Shown here: piece after piece, positions 44,116 to 52,699 of the stretch
How the letters are laid out: the number at the start of each line of letters is the position of its first letter
Numbering within the stretch: the first letter of the stretch is position 1
NCBI RefSeq assembly: GCF_022179285.1
Contig: NZ_BPQO01000005.1
Location: forward strand, 186,001 to 250,000
Source of the DNA: Methylobacterium hispanicum
GTDB lineage: Bacteria > Pseudomonadota > Alphaproteobacteria > Rhizobiales > Beijerinckiaceae
Direction of reading: 5' to 3'
DNA: 64,000 nucleotides
Position numbers and translations under genes: made by a program
The notes under the pieces: generated by a model
Database searches by the model: none
The model's input: the letters and a program-made list of their open reading frames with translations, nothing else
Told to the model about the DNA's origin: nothing

Positions 44116-44526
44116 ATCGCAACCCTCTCGATGCGGGCCTGCCCCATGCGAAGGACCGTATGCTCAAATACGTTCCGATAACGACTATGTATGAGGGCGG
44201 ACTACACCTGAAACAACAAAAGATAAGGCACTGCTCCTTTGGTGACTAACTAAGGCGTTACCACTTCGCGAAGCTGAGACTGATGAGCGCTTCACCTGCT
44301 CACAAATGTCCCCTTGATGCCTGCGCGTTTCTCTGGATGCGTGCCGTTTATGCAGTTTTCACCGACGCTCCCGCCCCAACGGGGTAGGATTCCGTCCCGA
44401 CGGCCCGGGCGACGGGTTAGATGGGGACGAAACCCCGCCATTCGGGGTAGTCCCGCAGCGGACCTTCCGAAACGCGGTCGCGCTGTAGGATTCGCCGGGC
44501 CGGATACAGTCCAGGCGGAGTTCGAC
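44116..44526. other. 411-bp intergenic region, AT-rich in its first half
   Basis: No gene is seen. About 44150-44340 is far less GC-rich than the window and includes the palindrome CTTCGCGAAG (44264-44273). The second half has a short hairpin ACCCCG-CCATT-CGGGGT (44432-44448). It separates the minus-strand LuxR-type regulator from the plus-strand coiled-coil gene and should hold both promoters; a small RNA is possible but not demonstrable by eye. Confidence 0.5.
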
Positions 44527-45570
44527 ATGCTCGACGACCGCGCGCGCGCACCTTCCCTTCACCTCGGCCAGAGGACGACCGCCGCCGCGATCCCGGCCGA
44601 GCCGCGCGACTGGGTCGCGGAGTTCCGGCGCGAGCAGGCCCACCTGATCAAGCCGGCGCCCCGTCCCGGCGCGTCCCGGATCCTGGCCTACGGGCTCGGC
44701 GCGGCGCTCGCCGTCGCCCTGGCGGCCGGGCTCGCCGCGTCGCTGCCGGCCCGCCTCTCCGGCCCCGTCGTCCCGGCGGCCGCGACGGGGCCCGCCGCCG
44801 GCCCGGCCGCGACAGAGCTGGCCGAGGCCCGCGAGGAGGCGCTGAGCTTCGATCTCGCTCGCGTGCGGCAGGAGGCGCGGCAGCAGGCCGAGGCGGCGCG
44901 GCAGGAGATCGAGGCGGCGCGGCGGGAGGCCGGGGCGGCGCATCTGCGCGAGGTCGAGGCGCTGCGCGCGGCGGCGGAGCGATCCGAGGCCGACAGGGCG
45001 CGGGCGGAGGCCGCGCGGACGGCCGTCGAGGCCGAGGAGAGCGCGCTCGCCCGGGACCTCGCCCAGGCGCGGGCCGAACTGGCCGCGGCGCAGCGGCAAT
45101 CCGCCGAGGCGCGGAGCGAGGCCGCGGCCGAGCGCGCGAGGTCCGCGCAGATCGCGGAGCGGCTCGACGGGGCGGAGGCGCGGGCGCGCGAGAGCCGCGC
45201 GTCCGGCGAGGCCGCCCTGGCGCGGGCCGAGCGCGAGCGGGACGAGGCCCTGGCGGGCCTCGCCGGGCTCGCGCGGAGCGCGCCCGCGGCGGCCCCCGAG
45301 ACCGCGGCCGCGCCGCAGCCCGTCGACTGGACGCTCTTCAGCCTGCGCCTCTCCCCGGACGATCCCGCGGCGCCGATCGCGCGCGAGCCGGTGCGCGCGG
45401 CGCCCGTCCGGAAGGCCGGCCGCAGGACGCGCGAGAGCGCCGCCGAGCCCGCCCCGCGCGCGGCCCGCGGCGGCCGGACGAAGGCCGGCCCGGAACGGGC
45501 GCCGGCGGCCGGCAGGCCGGAGCCGGACCTGCGCCTGCGCGGACCGATCGCCGCCGGTCCGGACGCCTGA
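44527..45570 (+). CDS. membrane-anchored coiled-coil protein
   Basis: This 347-residue protein has a cytoplasmic N-terminus (about 50 residues), one span (ILAYGLGAALAVALAAGLAASL, residues 52-73) and then a long Ala/Glu/Arg-rich coiled coil (about 95-255; e.g. AREEALSFDLARVRQEARQQ, AEAARQEIEAARREAGAAH). A disordered basic Arg/Pro tail ends the protein. The start ATG follows GGCGGAG. The heptad-rich region could form a rod in the periplasm. No family identified; resemblance to TolA-like or chemotaxis coiled coils is compositional only. The next gene is an acyltransferase 70 bp downstream. Confidence 0.65.
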   Translation: MLDDRARAPSLHLGQRTTAAAIPAEPRDWVAEFRREQAHLIKPAPRPGASRILAYGLGAALAVALAAGLAASLPARLSGPVVPAAATGPAAGPAATELAEAREEALSFDLARVRQEARQQAEAARQEIEAARREAGAAHLREVEALRAAAERSEADRARAEAARTAVEAEESALARDLAQARAELAAAQRQSAEARSEAAAERARSAQIAERLDGAEARARESRASGEAALARAERERDEALAGLAGLARSAPAAAPETAAAPQPVDWTLFSLRLSPDDPAAPIAREPVRAAPVRKAGRRTRESAAEPAPRAARGGRTKAGPERAPAAGRPEPDLRLRGPIAAGPDA

Positions 45571-45640
45571 AACGCCGCCCCGATCCTCACCCCGATCCGG
45601 CACCGCCCCGGCGCCGGTCCAACCGCTCGTGGAGAGACCT

Positions 45641-46756
45641 GTGACACATCCGGGCCGGCGTCCCGACCTCGAATGGCTGAAGGCGCTGGCGGCGCTCGAA
45701 GTGGTGGTCTGCCACTCCGACCTCGCGGTGAAGCACTTCTCGGGGGCTCTGCTGTCCCGGTCGTGGTACCTGCCGGTGAGCGGGATCGGGGTCGAGGTCT
45801 TCTTCGTCGTCTCCGGCTACCTGATCTGCCTGCGGGCGTCGGCCTATCCGAGCGCGCTGGCCTTCATGCGCGCCCGCTTTCTGCGGCTGCTGCCGCTCTA
45901 CGCGCTGTTCACCGGCCTCGCTGTCGCGGCGCGCCTAGCCAACCCGGCCTGGGCCTGGAACGCCTGGGACGTCTCGGCCCGCACGATCGTCAGTTCCTTC
46001 CTGATGCTGCCGCAGTCGCGCTACCCGATCGTCGGCGTCGGCTGGTCGCTCGAGCACGAGGTGATCTTCTACGCCCTCGTGGCGCTGCTGATCCTGGCGA
46101 CGCGGCTCGCCGGGTCGGCGCCGATGCGGTTCGGCGTGGCCCTGTTCGGGCTGGGCTGGTGCGGAGCGGTCCTCGGCATCGCCCCGAGCGATCCCGCCTG
46201 GTATCTCCATCCCTTCAGCGTGCTGATGACGGGCTTCGCCGCGGGCTGGCTCTACCGCTGCCACGAGGCGGCGGGGCGGCGCGGCGTGCCCTGGCTCCTC
46301 GTCGGCTGCCTCGCCGTCACCGCGGCGCTGAGCCTCGTGGCGGACGCGGCGAACGCCGAGCGCATCCTGCGGCTCACCGGCGCATCGGGCCTCGTCGTCC
46401 TCGTCATCGCCTTCCGGGAGACGATCCTGCGGCTCCCGCTCGCCGACCGGGTGCTGTTCCCGATGGGCCTGGCGACCTACAGCATCTACCTCTCGCACTG
46501 GTTCACCCTGTCGGCCCTCGGCAAGGTCGCGGGCCGGCTCGGCCTGCCCCCGTCGGCGCAATGGCCGGTGCGCCTCGTCGCCATCGCCCTCGGCGTCGCG
46601 GTCGGCATGGCGGTCTACCGCCTGCTCGAATGCCCCCTCGACCGCTGGCTGCGGGCCGGCGTGCCGGTTCAGGAGGCCTTCCGCCTGCCCTTCCGGCGCC
46701 GGCCGGCGCGCTCGCCTGAGACCGGGATCGCTCATCCCATCGGCGTCCTCAAGTAA
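45641..46756 (+). CDS. acyltransferase 3 family membrane protein (OafA-like)
   Basis: This roughly 371-residue integral membrane O-acyltransferase has about 10 spans. Conserved family features include the N-terminal LEWLKALAALEVVVCHSDL (His in helix 1), GIGVEVFFVVSGYLICLRA, the ARFLRLLPLYALF motif and SIYLSHWFTL near the C-terminus. The GTG at 45641 follows GGAGAGACCT and is preferred to the GTG at 45629. Such enzymes acetylate or succinylate sugars of lipopolysaccharide, exopolysaccharide or Nod factors. It precedes the HAD-UbiA and GtrA genes by 73 bp, so a shared role in surface glycan synthesis is likely. Confidence 0.88.
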   Translation: MTHPGRRPDLEWLKALAALEVVVCHSDLAVKHFSGALLSRSWYLPVSGIGVEVFFVVSGYLICLRASAYPSALAFMRARFLRLLPLYALFTGLAVAARLANPAWAWNAWDVSARTIVSSFLMLPQSRYPIVGVGWSLEHEVIFYALVALLILATRLAGSAPMRFGVALFGLGWCGAVLGIAPSDPAWYLHPFSVLMTGFAAGWLYRCHEAAGRRGVPWLLVGCLAVTAALSLVADAANAERILRLTGASGLVVLVIAFRETILRLPLADRVLFPMGLATYSIYLSHWFTLSALGKVAGRLGLPPSAQWPVRLVAIALGVAVGMAVYRLLECPLDRWLRAGVPVQEAFRLPFRRRPARSPETGIAHPIGVLK

Positions 46757-46829
46757 TCCGGAAGGTCGCGCCGGCCCATCGGCCGTCTCTGGCAAGGTCG
46801 ATCTGCATTCTCAAGGAGCAGAGACGGAG

Positions 46830-48347
46830 ATGGCCGAGGCACTGTCCGGGGGAATGGCCGTGAACGGCGCGGCGACGGCCGGGGCCGGGTCGGGGGCGGC
46901 CGGGGCACCCTTGCGCCCCCTCGTGATCGACCTCGACGGCACGCTCCTGCGCACCAACATCCTGGTCGAGTGCGCGCTGGCCTACCTGCGGCGGGAGCCG
47001 CTGGCGCTCCTGCACATCCTGTTCTGGCTGTTCCAGGGCCGGGCGCGGCTGAAGCAGGAGCTGGCCTGCCGGGCGCTGGTCGATCCGAAGCTCCTGCCCT
47101 TCGACGCCGCGCTGCACGCCTACATCACCGCCGAGCGGGCCCGGGGCCGCAAGGTCTACGTCGCGACCGCGGCGGATGCGGGCATTGCCCGCGCGGTCGC
47201 CGCCCTCCACGGCCCCTTCGAGGACGTGCTGGCGAGCGACGGCGTGATCAACCTGAAGGGCCGCCGCAAGGCCGAGGCGCTGGCCCGCCTGTTCCCGCAG
47301 GGCTTCGCCTACGCGGGCGACAGCCGGGCCGACATCCCGGTCTGGTCGCGGGCCGACGAGATCATCGCGGTCGGGCGCCCGCGCTTCACGGCGCACGCTG
47401 CCGGAAGCCTCGGGGCCGGCCACGGCAAGCCGTCGCTGGTCTTCCCGACGCCCGCGATGCTGCCCGCCCTCGTCGCCTGCGCGCGCCCGCACCAATGGGC
47501 CAAGAACCTGCTCGTCGTCGCCCCCGCGATCCTCGGCGGCGTCGTGCTCGACGCGAGCCGGATGCTCGACGTGGCGCTCGCCTTCGCGGCGCTCTGCATC
47601 GTCGCCTCCTCGACCTACATCCTGAACGACCTCTGGGACGTCGCCGACGACCGGCGCCACTGGTCGAAGTGCCACCGCCCCATCGCCAGCGGGCGCCTGC
47701 CGATGGCGGCTGCCGCGGGCGCGGTGCCGACCGGGCTCGCCGCGGGCTTCGCGCTCGGCGCGCTCGTCGGCCCCTCGACCGTCGCGGCGCTCGCCGCCTA
47801 CACGGCGCTGACGGTGGCCTACTCGCTGGCCCTGAAGCGCGTCCCGATCCTCGACGTGGTGGTGCTCGCGAGCCTCTTCACGACCCGTCTCGTCCTCGGC
47901 ACCTTGGCGGCGGCGGTGGCGCCCTCGCCCTGGCTCCTCGTCTTCTCGATGTTCCTGTTCGGCTCGCTCTGCTTCGCCAAGCGCTACGTCGAGGTCGAGC
48001 GCTGGAAGGAGCGCGGCGCCGGCACCACCACGAGCCGGGGCTACGAGACGCGCGATACGCCGATCCTGCTGGTGCTCGGGGCCGGCACCGGGGTCGCCAG
48101 CATCGTCACGCTCGTGCTCTACGTGATGTTCGACGCCTTCCGGCTTGATCTCTACGCCAGCGCGGGCTGGCTCTGGGCCTTTCCGCTGATCCTGTTCCTG
48201 TGGCTGGCGCGGATCTGGCTCGTGGCGGGTCGCGGCCGGCTCGACGACGACCCGGTCGCCTTCGCGCTCAACGACGGGCCGAGCCTGATGCTCGGCGCGG
48301 CGCTGGTCGGCGCCTTCGTGCTCGCCTGGTCGGGGGTGCTGTCGTGA
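46830..48347 (+). CDS. HAD-UbiA fusion, probable polyprenyl-phosphate phosphoribosyltransferase
   Basis: This 505-residue protein has two modules. Residues 30-185 are a HAD phosphatase-like domain with DLDGTLL (Asp34/Asp36). From about residue 205 a UbiA prenyltransferase domain follows, with NDLWDVADDRRHWSK (Asn266-Asp274), HRPIASGRLP and the second motif TVAYSLALKRVPILD. These match the decaprenyl-phosphate phosphoribose synthase group (Rv3806c, NoeC), which builds polyprenyl-linked pentose donors. A fused phosphatase could remove the 5-phosphate, the role given to a separate enzyme in mycobacteria. The stop overlaps the GtrA start by 4 bp. Domain calls are firm; the lipid-linked pentose role is inferred. 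Confidence 0.85.
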   Translation: MAEALSGGMAVNGAATAGAGSGAAGAPLRPLVIDLDGTLLRTNILVECALAYLRREPLALLHILFWLFQGRARLKQELACRALVDPKLLPFDAALHAYITAERARGRKVYVATAADAGIARAVAALHGPFEDVLASDGVINLKGRRKAEALARLFPQGFAYAGDSRADIPVWSRADEIIAVGRPRFTAHAAGSLGAGHGKPSLVFPTPAMLPALVACARPHQWAKNLLVVAPAILGGVVLDASRMLDVALAFAALCIVASSTYILNDLWDVADDRRHWSKCHRPIASGRLPMAAAAGAVPTGLAAGFALGALVGPSTVAALAAYTALTVAYSLALKRVPILDVVVLASLFTTRLVLGTLAAAVAPSPWLLVFSMFLFGSLCFAKRYVEVERWKERGAGTTTSRGYETRDTPILLVLGAGTGVASIVTLVLYVMFDAFRLDLYASAGWLWAFPLILFLWLARIWLVAGRGRLDDDPVAFALNDGPSLMLGAALVGAFVLAWSGVLS

Positions 48348-48811
48348 GGCGGCCGCGCGCGGGATCCGGGCCGGTCCGCCGCCTCGGCGACCTGCCGCAG
48401 CCGGTGCGGTTCCTGCTGGCGGGGGGCTTGGCGGCCCTCGTCAACTGGCTGGCGCGCTTTCCCCTGTCCTGGTTCCTGCCCTACGGGTTGGCCGTGGTCG
48501 GGGCCGCCTGCATCGGCATGGCCTTCGGCTTCTTCGTCTACCGGGTCTGGGTCTTCCGGGATTTCGGCCGGGGCGGCCTGCGGCAGGCGTCGGATTTCCT
48601 GCTCGTCAACGCCGTCACGACGATCCTGGTGACGGCGGTGGCGCTCGCCGGGCGGGCGCTGCTCGTCCGCCTCGGCGCACCCTGCGAGCCGGCGGAGGCG
48701 GTCGCCCACGCCGCCGGCATCGCGGCGGGCGCCGTGGGCAACTATTTCGGCCACGCGGCGATCACGTTCCGCACCCGGCGGACGCGCCTCCCCGTCGCGG
48801 CGGAGGGATAG
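48344..48811 (+). CDS. GtrA-family membrane protein
   Basis: This 155-residue protein has four spans and the GtrA pattern (VRFLLAGGLAALVNWLARF, FGFFVYRVWVFRDF, and near the end GAVGNYFGHAAITFR). GtrA proteins move or support flipping of polyprenyl-linked sugars; the mycobacterial relative Rv3789 works beside the decaprenyl-phosphoarabinose pathway. Its GTG start overlaps the HAD-UbiA stop (GTGA), so the two are translated together, which supports a lipid-linked sugar route. Confidence 0.88.
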   Translation: MRRPRAGSGPVRRLGDLPQPVRFLLAGGLAALVNWLARFPLSWFLPYGLAVVGAACIGMAFGFFVYRVWVFRDFGRGGLRQASDFLLVNAVTTILVTAVALAGRALLVRLGAPCEPAEAVAHAAGIAAGAVGNYFGHAAITFRTRRTRLPVAAEG

Positions 48812-48818
48812 GATCGCC

Positions 48819-49619
48819 TCAGGCCGGCACCGGATCCGGGCCCGCATGCCGCCACGCGATCGCGCCGTGGCCCTGGCCCAGATGGATCGTGCCGGCCACC
48901 AGCCCGCCCGCCCGGCTCGCCAGCGCGATGGCGAGCTGCTGGCGCCGGGCGAACAGGCGGGTCACCACCCGCACCATGGCGGCTTCCTGCGGCTCGGCGA
49001 TGATCGGCCGCCGCGCGGTCCGCGCGTCGAGCGCCAGGAGGGCCTCGACCGCGTCGCGGACGCGCTCCGGCTCCCGGATCGTCTCGACCGTCGCGTTCGG
49101 CGGGACGTAGCCCTCGGGCCGGACGCCCAGAACGCTCTCGGGCGGGACGGTCCGGCGCCGCACAGAGAGGGCGCCCTCCCGGGGCTGCGGATCGTAGGCG
49201 ACGGGCCGCGGGCGCGCCCGCAGATGGGCCGCGACCGCGGCGTGGATCGCCGCGCCGCGGCCGGGATCGACCAGGGAGCGCGCGGTGAGTCCCGGAGGCC
49301 ACCACGGGCGCGCCCGGGAGGCGCGAAACAGCGGCTCGGCGATCGCCAGCGGCACCACGCCCCGCAGGATCGGCTCCGGCCGCTGCTCCCAGGCGAGCGC
49401 GAAGGCGATCGTCTCGCCGCCCGCGAGGTGCCGGGCGGCGGTGAGGAGGTAGTCGGGATCGGTGCGCGGATCGAGCACGGCGTTGCGGGCGAGGAGCCCC
49501 CGCCACCCGGCGATCGCCTCCGCATCGACGCCCGCCGCCGCCTTGAGATCGACGCGCCAACCCGCGCCGACGGCCGGCCCAGCCACGTGGCCGCCTTGGA
49601 TCAGAACGAACCGCTGCAC
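48819..49619 (-). CDS. CelD/GNAT-like protein, possibly shortened
   Basis: This 266-residue protein has the look of the CelD/BcsL-type GNAT acetyltransferases: WRGLLARNAVLDPRTDPDYL near the N-terminus followed by ILRGVVPLAIAEPLF, and late AIALASRAGGLVAGTIHLGQ. It ends abruptly shortly after the AGTIHLGQ strand where relatives usually continue for another 60-100 residues, so it may be truncated or a short branch. The GTG at 49619 follows GGGGGC. It converges with gtrA, 7 bp apart. Function is only loosely suggested. Confidence 0.5.
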   Translation of the reverse strand: MQRFVLIQGGHVAGPAVGAGWRVDLKAAAGVDAEAIAGWRGLLARNAVLDPRTDPDYLLTAARHLAGGETIAFALAWEQRPEPILRGVVPLAIAEPLFRASRARPWWPPGLTARSLVDPGRGAAIHAAVAAHLRARPRPVAYDPQPREGALSVRRRTVPPESVLGVRPEGYVPPNATVETIREPERVRDAVEALLALDARTARRPIIAEPQEAAMVRVVTRLFARRQQLAIALASRAGGLVAGTIHLGQGHGAIAWRHAGPDPVPA

Positions 49620-49716
49620 AGGCGCCCCCGATCGATTCCCGACACAGCCGTCCCAGTCTGGGACGGGCGCGGCCGGCGGCCGCTCAGATCGCGGAAACCC
49701 TTCACGAACGGTGCCG

Positions 49717-50805
49717 TCAGCCGCCCGGGATGGCGAGCGGGTTGGCGGTGAGCGCGGCGGCATCCGGCGCGTCCGGCCGCGGGCGGCCGAGGAACGCGTC
49801 CCAGAGCCGCGTCACGAAGCTCGGGTCGAGGTCACGCACGATGAGGACGAGGCGCGAGGTCCGGTCCGCGTCCGGCCAGGCGGGCAGCGTGACGGGGGCG
49901 TGCACCACGTGCTGCACCCCGTGCACGACGACCGGGCGGTCCGGCGCGTCGGCGAGGGCCACCAGCCCCTTGAGCCGCAGCAGGTTCGGGCCATGGGAGG
50001 AGCGCAGCAGGTCGAGGAACATCTCGAAGGCCGCGCGCGGCACGGGCACGTCGCTCGTCAGGGAGAAGGCGCGGATGGCGGCGTCGTGCCGGTTCGGATC
50101 GTGGGCGTGTGTGTGTTCGTGCGTCTCGACCGCACCGAGCCAGGCGCGCACGTCCGCCGCCTTGCCGTCGAGCCCGAACAGGCCGCCGAGCAGGGTCTCG
50201 GCCGGGGCATCGGGCGGCGCGATCGGGGCGGCGGGGTTGAGGGCGGCGAGCCGCGCCCGCAGGGGGGCGGTGTTTCCGGCCAGATCCGCCTTCGTCAGCA
50301 CGATACGGTCGGCCACCGCGGCCTGGCGCAGGGCTTCCGGATGCGCGTCCAGGGTGGCGGCCCCGTTCACCGCATCGACCACCGTGACGACCGCCTGCAG
50401 CCGGTACCGCAGCACGAGGTAGGGATGGTAGATCAGCGCGTGCAGGATCGGCGCCGGGTCGGCGAGGCCGGTGGTCTCGATCACGACGCGGCGGAACGGC
50501 GCGATGCGGCCGTTGTCGCGCTTGCGCAGCAGGTCCTCGAGGGTGGCGATCAGGTCGCCCCGGACCGTGCAGCAGAGGCAGCCGGCGCCCAGCAGCACCA
50601 TGTCCTCGTCCACCCGCTCGATCAGCAGATGGTCGAGCCCGATCTCGCCGAACTCGTTGACGATCACCACCGTGTCGGCGAGCGCCGGGTCCCCGAGCAG
50701 GCGGTTGAGCAGCGTCGTCTTGCCGGCCCCGAGGAAGCCGGTGAGCACGGTGAGCGGGATCGGCTCGGGGCGGACGGGAGGACTGGGCTGGGTGGTGGCG
50801 GACAT
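49717..50805 (-). CDS. COG0523/CobW-family GTPase metallochaperone
   Basis: This 362-residue G3E GTPase has the P-loop GFLGAGKTT (residues 23-31), the metal-binding CLCC motif (Cys76, Cys78, Cys79 in GCLCCTV) and the GTP-binding LTKADL segment. A His-rich loop (VETHEHTHAHDPNRHD, about 225-240) is an additional metal site. COG0523 proteins deliver zinc, cobalt or nickel to target proteins. Here it sits downstream of hupE and the lar genes on the same strand, so nickel is a plausible metal, but zinc homeostasis is the commoner role and no Zur box was seen. A hairpin (50854-50877) lies between it and hupE. Confidence 0.9.
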   Translation of the reverse strand: MSATTQPSPPVRPEPIPLTVLTGFLGAGKTTLLNRLLGDPALADTVVIVNEFGEIGLDHLLIERVDEDMVLLGAGCLCCTVRGDLIATLEDLLRKRDNGRIAPFRRVVIETTGLADPAPILHALIYHPYLVLRYRLQAVVTVVDAVNGAATLDAHPEALRQAAVADRIVLTKADLAGNTAPLRARLAALNPAAPIAPPDAPAETLLGGLFGLDGKAADVRAWLGAVETHEHTHAHDPNRHDAAIRAFSLTSDVPVPRAAFEMFLDLLRSSHGPNLLRLKGLVALADAPDRPVVVHGVQHVVHAPVTLPAWPDADRTSRLVLIVRDLDPSFVTRLWDAFLGRPRPDAPDAAALTANPLAIPGG

Positions 50806-50853
50806 GGGGTTGGCCTAGCGCGGGCGGTGCGCGGGCTCAACCGGGGGGCGCCC

Positions 50854-50877
50854 CCCTCCCCCGCGGACGGGGGAGGG
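50854..50877. repeat. GC-rich hairpin between hupE and the CobW-family gene
   Basis: CCCTCCCCCG (50854-50863) and CGGGGGAGGG (50868-50877) form a perfect 10-bp stem with a CGGA loop, 15 bp downstream of the hupE stop and about 50 bp before the GTPase start. It resembles the hairpin after fruK. It could terminate or attenuate the lar-hupE transcript before the GTPase. Confidence 0.5.
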
Positions 50878-50891
50878 AGAGCGGCGGCGGC

Positions 50892-51476
50892 TCAGAACGC
50901 CCCGGCGAGCAGCGTGAGCCCCGACAGCGCCACGGCAGCGCCCATGGCCGGGGCGGCGCGTCGGCGCTCGGCGCTGACGAGGAAGCCGAGCCCGAGGCCT
51001 GCCGCGTGCAGGAGCGCGGTCGCGGAGAGGAAGCCCATCCCGTAGGCGAGGCCCGAGGCGGTCTCGGGCATCTCGGCGCCGTGGGCGTAGCCGTGGAACA
51101 CCGCGAACACCCCGACGAGGCCGATCAGCGCCGGCAGCGGCAGCCGGGCGGCGAACACGATGGCGAGGCCGAAGGCGACGAGGGAGAGCGCGATGCCGGC
51201 CTCCGCGAAGGGCAGTCCGATCCCGAACACGCCGAGCCCCGCGCCCGCCGCCATCATAGCCATGAAGGCGACCGGCAGGCCCCAGCGGGCCGGCCCGCCG
51301 CGGAGCGCCGCCAGCAGGCCCACCGCGACCATGGCGAGCACGTGGTCGAGCCCCCCGATCGGATGCGCGAAGCCGTGCGCGAAACCCACCGCCTCGCCGT
51401 GGCCCGGATGGGCGAGCGCAGCGCCGGGGGCGAGCAGCAGGAGAGCCGGCAGCAGCGGCAGGACGCGACGGATCAT
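50892..51476 (-). CDS. hupE: HupE/UreJ-type nickel/cobalt permease
   Basis: This 194-residue inner-membrane protein has a cleavable leader (LPLLPALLLLAPGAALA) and then the HupE/UreJ core with His-rich first loop LAHPGHGEAVGFAHGFAHPIGGLDHVLAM and FHGYAHGAEMPE, which supply metal ligands, plus about six spans. Family members import nickel for hydrogenase or urease. No hydrogenase or urease gene is here; instead it follows larC-larE-larB and an aldo/keto reductase, so it likely provides nickel for the nickel-pincer cofactor. The ATG at 51476 is used; an ATG at 51509 would add 11 residues. Confidence 0.9.
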   Translation of the reverse strand: MIRRVLPLLPALLLLAPGAALAHPGHGEAVGFAHGFAHPIGGLDHVLAMVAVGLLAALRGGPARWGLPVAFMAMMAAGAGLGVFGIGLPFAEAGIALSLVAFGLAIVFAARLPLPALIGLVGVFAVFHGYAHGAEMPETASGLAYGMGFLSATALLHAAGLGLGFLVSAERRRAAPAMGAAVALSGLTLLAGAF

Positions 51477-51528
51477 CGGGGGCCTCGGGGTCGATGTTGC
51501 GGTGCTCATGGAAGACCTAATCCAAACC

Positions 51529-52638
51529 CTATTCCATCGTGGGCGCAAGCTTCTGCACGCTCGGCACGTCCTCGCCGAGCCAGGCGGCGTTCTTGGCCGT
51601 TCCGTCGAAGGTCGCGCTCGTCTTGAAGAGCTCGTACTTGCCCTCCAGCGCGTAGGGCCGGCTGCGGCCGAGGAGTTCGGCGACCCGGGCCTTGTCCATC
51701 GGCCGGAAGGTCTTCACCGCCTCGAAGGCTTGGTCGAGGTCGCGCTGGTTCTGGATCCCGGTGATCACCACCGAGACCGGCAGGTTCAGCGAGAAGTGGA
51801 GATATTCCAGCGGCTTGATCGGCGCGTCGCTCTTCAGGATGACCCCGTCGCCGAAGGTCTTCATCGCCAGCGGCGCGATGCCGTTCCGGACGAGGTAGGG
51901 CAGGATGAGATGCCCGAACGAGCGGAAATGCGCGTCCATCACGTTGAGCGGCATCTGCACGGAATCGAACTGGAAGCCGCGCTCGGCCGCCACCTCCAGC
52001 ATCTGCAGGTGGATGCGCGGGTCCTTGTGGCCGGTGAAGCCGATGTAGCGCAGCTTGCCCTGCTGCTTCGCCTCCACGAAGGCCTCCATCGCCCCGCCCT
52101 CGGCGAAGACGCGGTCGGGATCGTCGTAGCGCAGGATCTCGTGGTGCTGGACGAGGTCGATCCGGTCGGTGCGCAGGCGCTTGAGCGAGGTGTCGATCTG
52201 GCGCATCGCCTCGTCCTTGGTCCGCCCGTCCATCTTGGACATCAGGAAGACCTTCTCGCGGTAGCCGCCCTGCGACAGGGCCTCGCCCATGCGCAGCTCC
52301 GAGCGCCCCTCGTTGTAGTCCCAGCAATTGTCCATGAAGGTGATGCCGCGCTCGATCCCGGCATGGATCAGGCGCGTGGCCTCGTCGTCCGAGACGGCGT
52401 TCTTGCCGAGATGGAAGCCGCCCATCCCGATCGCCGAGATCTTCTCCGCGTGGCGCCCGAACGGGCGGTAGAGCATCTCGCCCCGCATCTCGCCGGGATC
52501 GGAGACGAACGGCAGGTCGGCGGGATCCTGCGGGCGCGTCTGGGGCAGGCCGGGGGCGTTCACGGCCGCCCCCGCGCTGCCGGCGCCCGCGAGGCCGGCG
52601 CCGAGGACGGCGCCCTGGAGGAAGCTTCGGCGTTCCAT
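51529..52638 (-). CDS. Tat-exported aldo/keto reductase
   Basis: This 369-residue NADPH-type aldo/keto reductase is unusual in carrying a Tat-like signal (ERRSFLQGAVLGAGLAGAGS, residues 2-21), so it is probably periplasmic. The AKR catalytic residues are present: Asp103 and Tyr108 (DNCWDYNEGR), Lys135 (LMSKMDG) and His165/166 (VQHHE). Late segments (GITGIQNQRDLDQAFE) match the cofactor-binding region. Similar 'Tat signal AKR' proteins exist in proteobacteria but their substrates are unknown. Its place between larB and hupE suggests some link to nickel-pincer or lactate/hydroxyacid metabolism. An exported AKR would need a cofactor supplied in the fold or before export. Confidence 0.85.
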   Translation of the reverse strand: MERRSFLQGAVLGAGLAGAGSAGAAVNAPGLPQTRPQDPADLPFVSDPGEMRGEMLYRPFGRHAEKISAIGMGGFHLGKNAVSDDEATRLIHAGIERGITFMDNCWDYNEGRSELRMGEALSQGGYREKVFLMSKMDGRTKDEAMRQIDTSLKRLRTDRIDLVQHHEILRYDDPDRVFAEGGAMEAFVEAKQQGKLRYIGFTGHKDPRIHLQMLEVAAERGFQFDSVQMPLNVMDAHFRSFGHLILPYLVRNGIAPLAMKTFGDGVILKSDAPIKPLEYLHFSLNLPVSVVITGIQNQRDLDQAFEAVKTFRPMDKARVAELLGRSRPYALEGKYELFKTSATFDGTAKNAAWLGEDVPSVQKLAPTME

Positions 52639-52699
52639 GCGGATTCTCCCGGCTGGGGGCCCCTCTGTGGGGCGGGACAGGTCGCGTTCAGGCTCGGCT

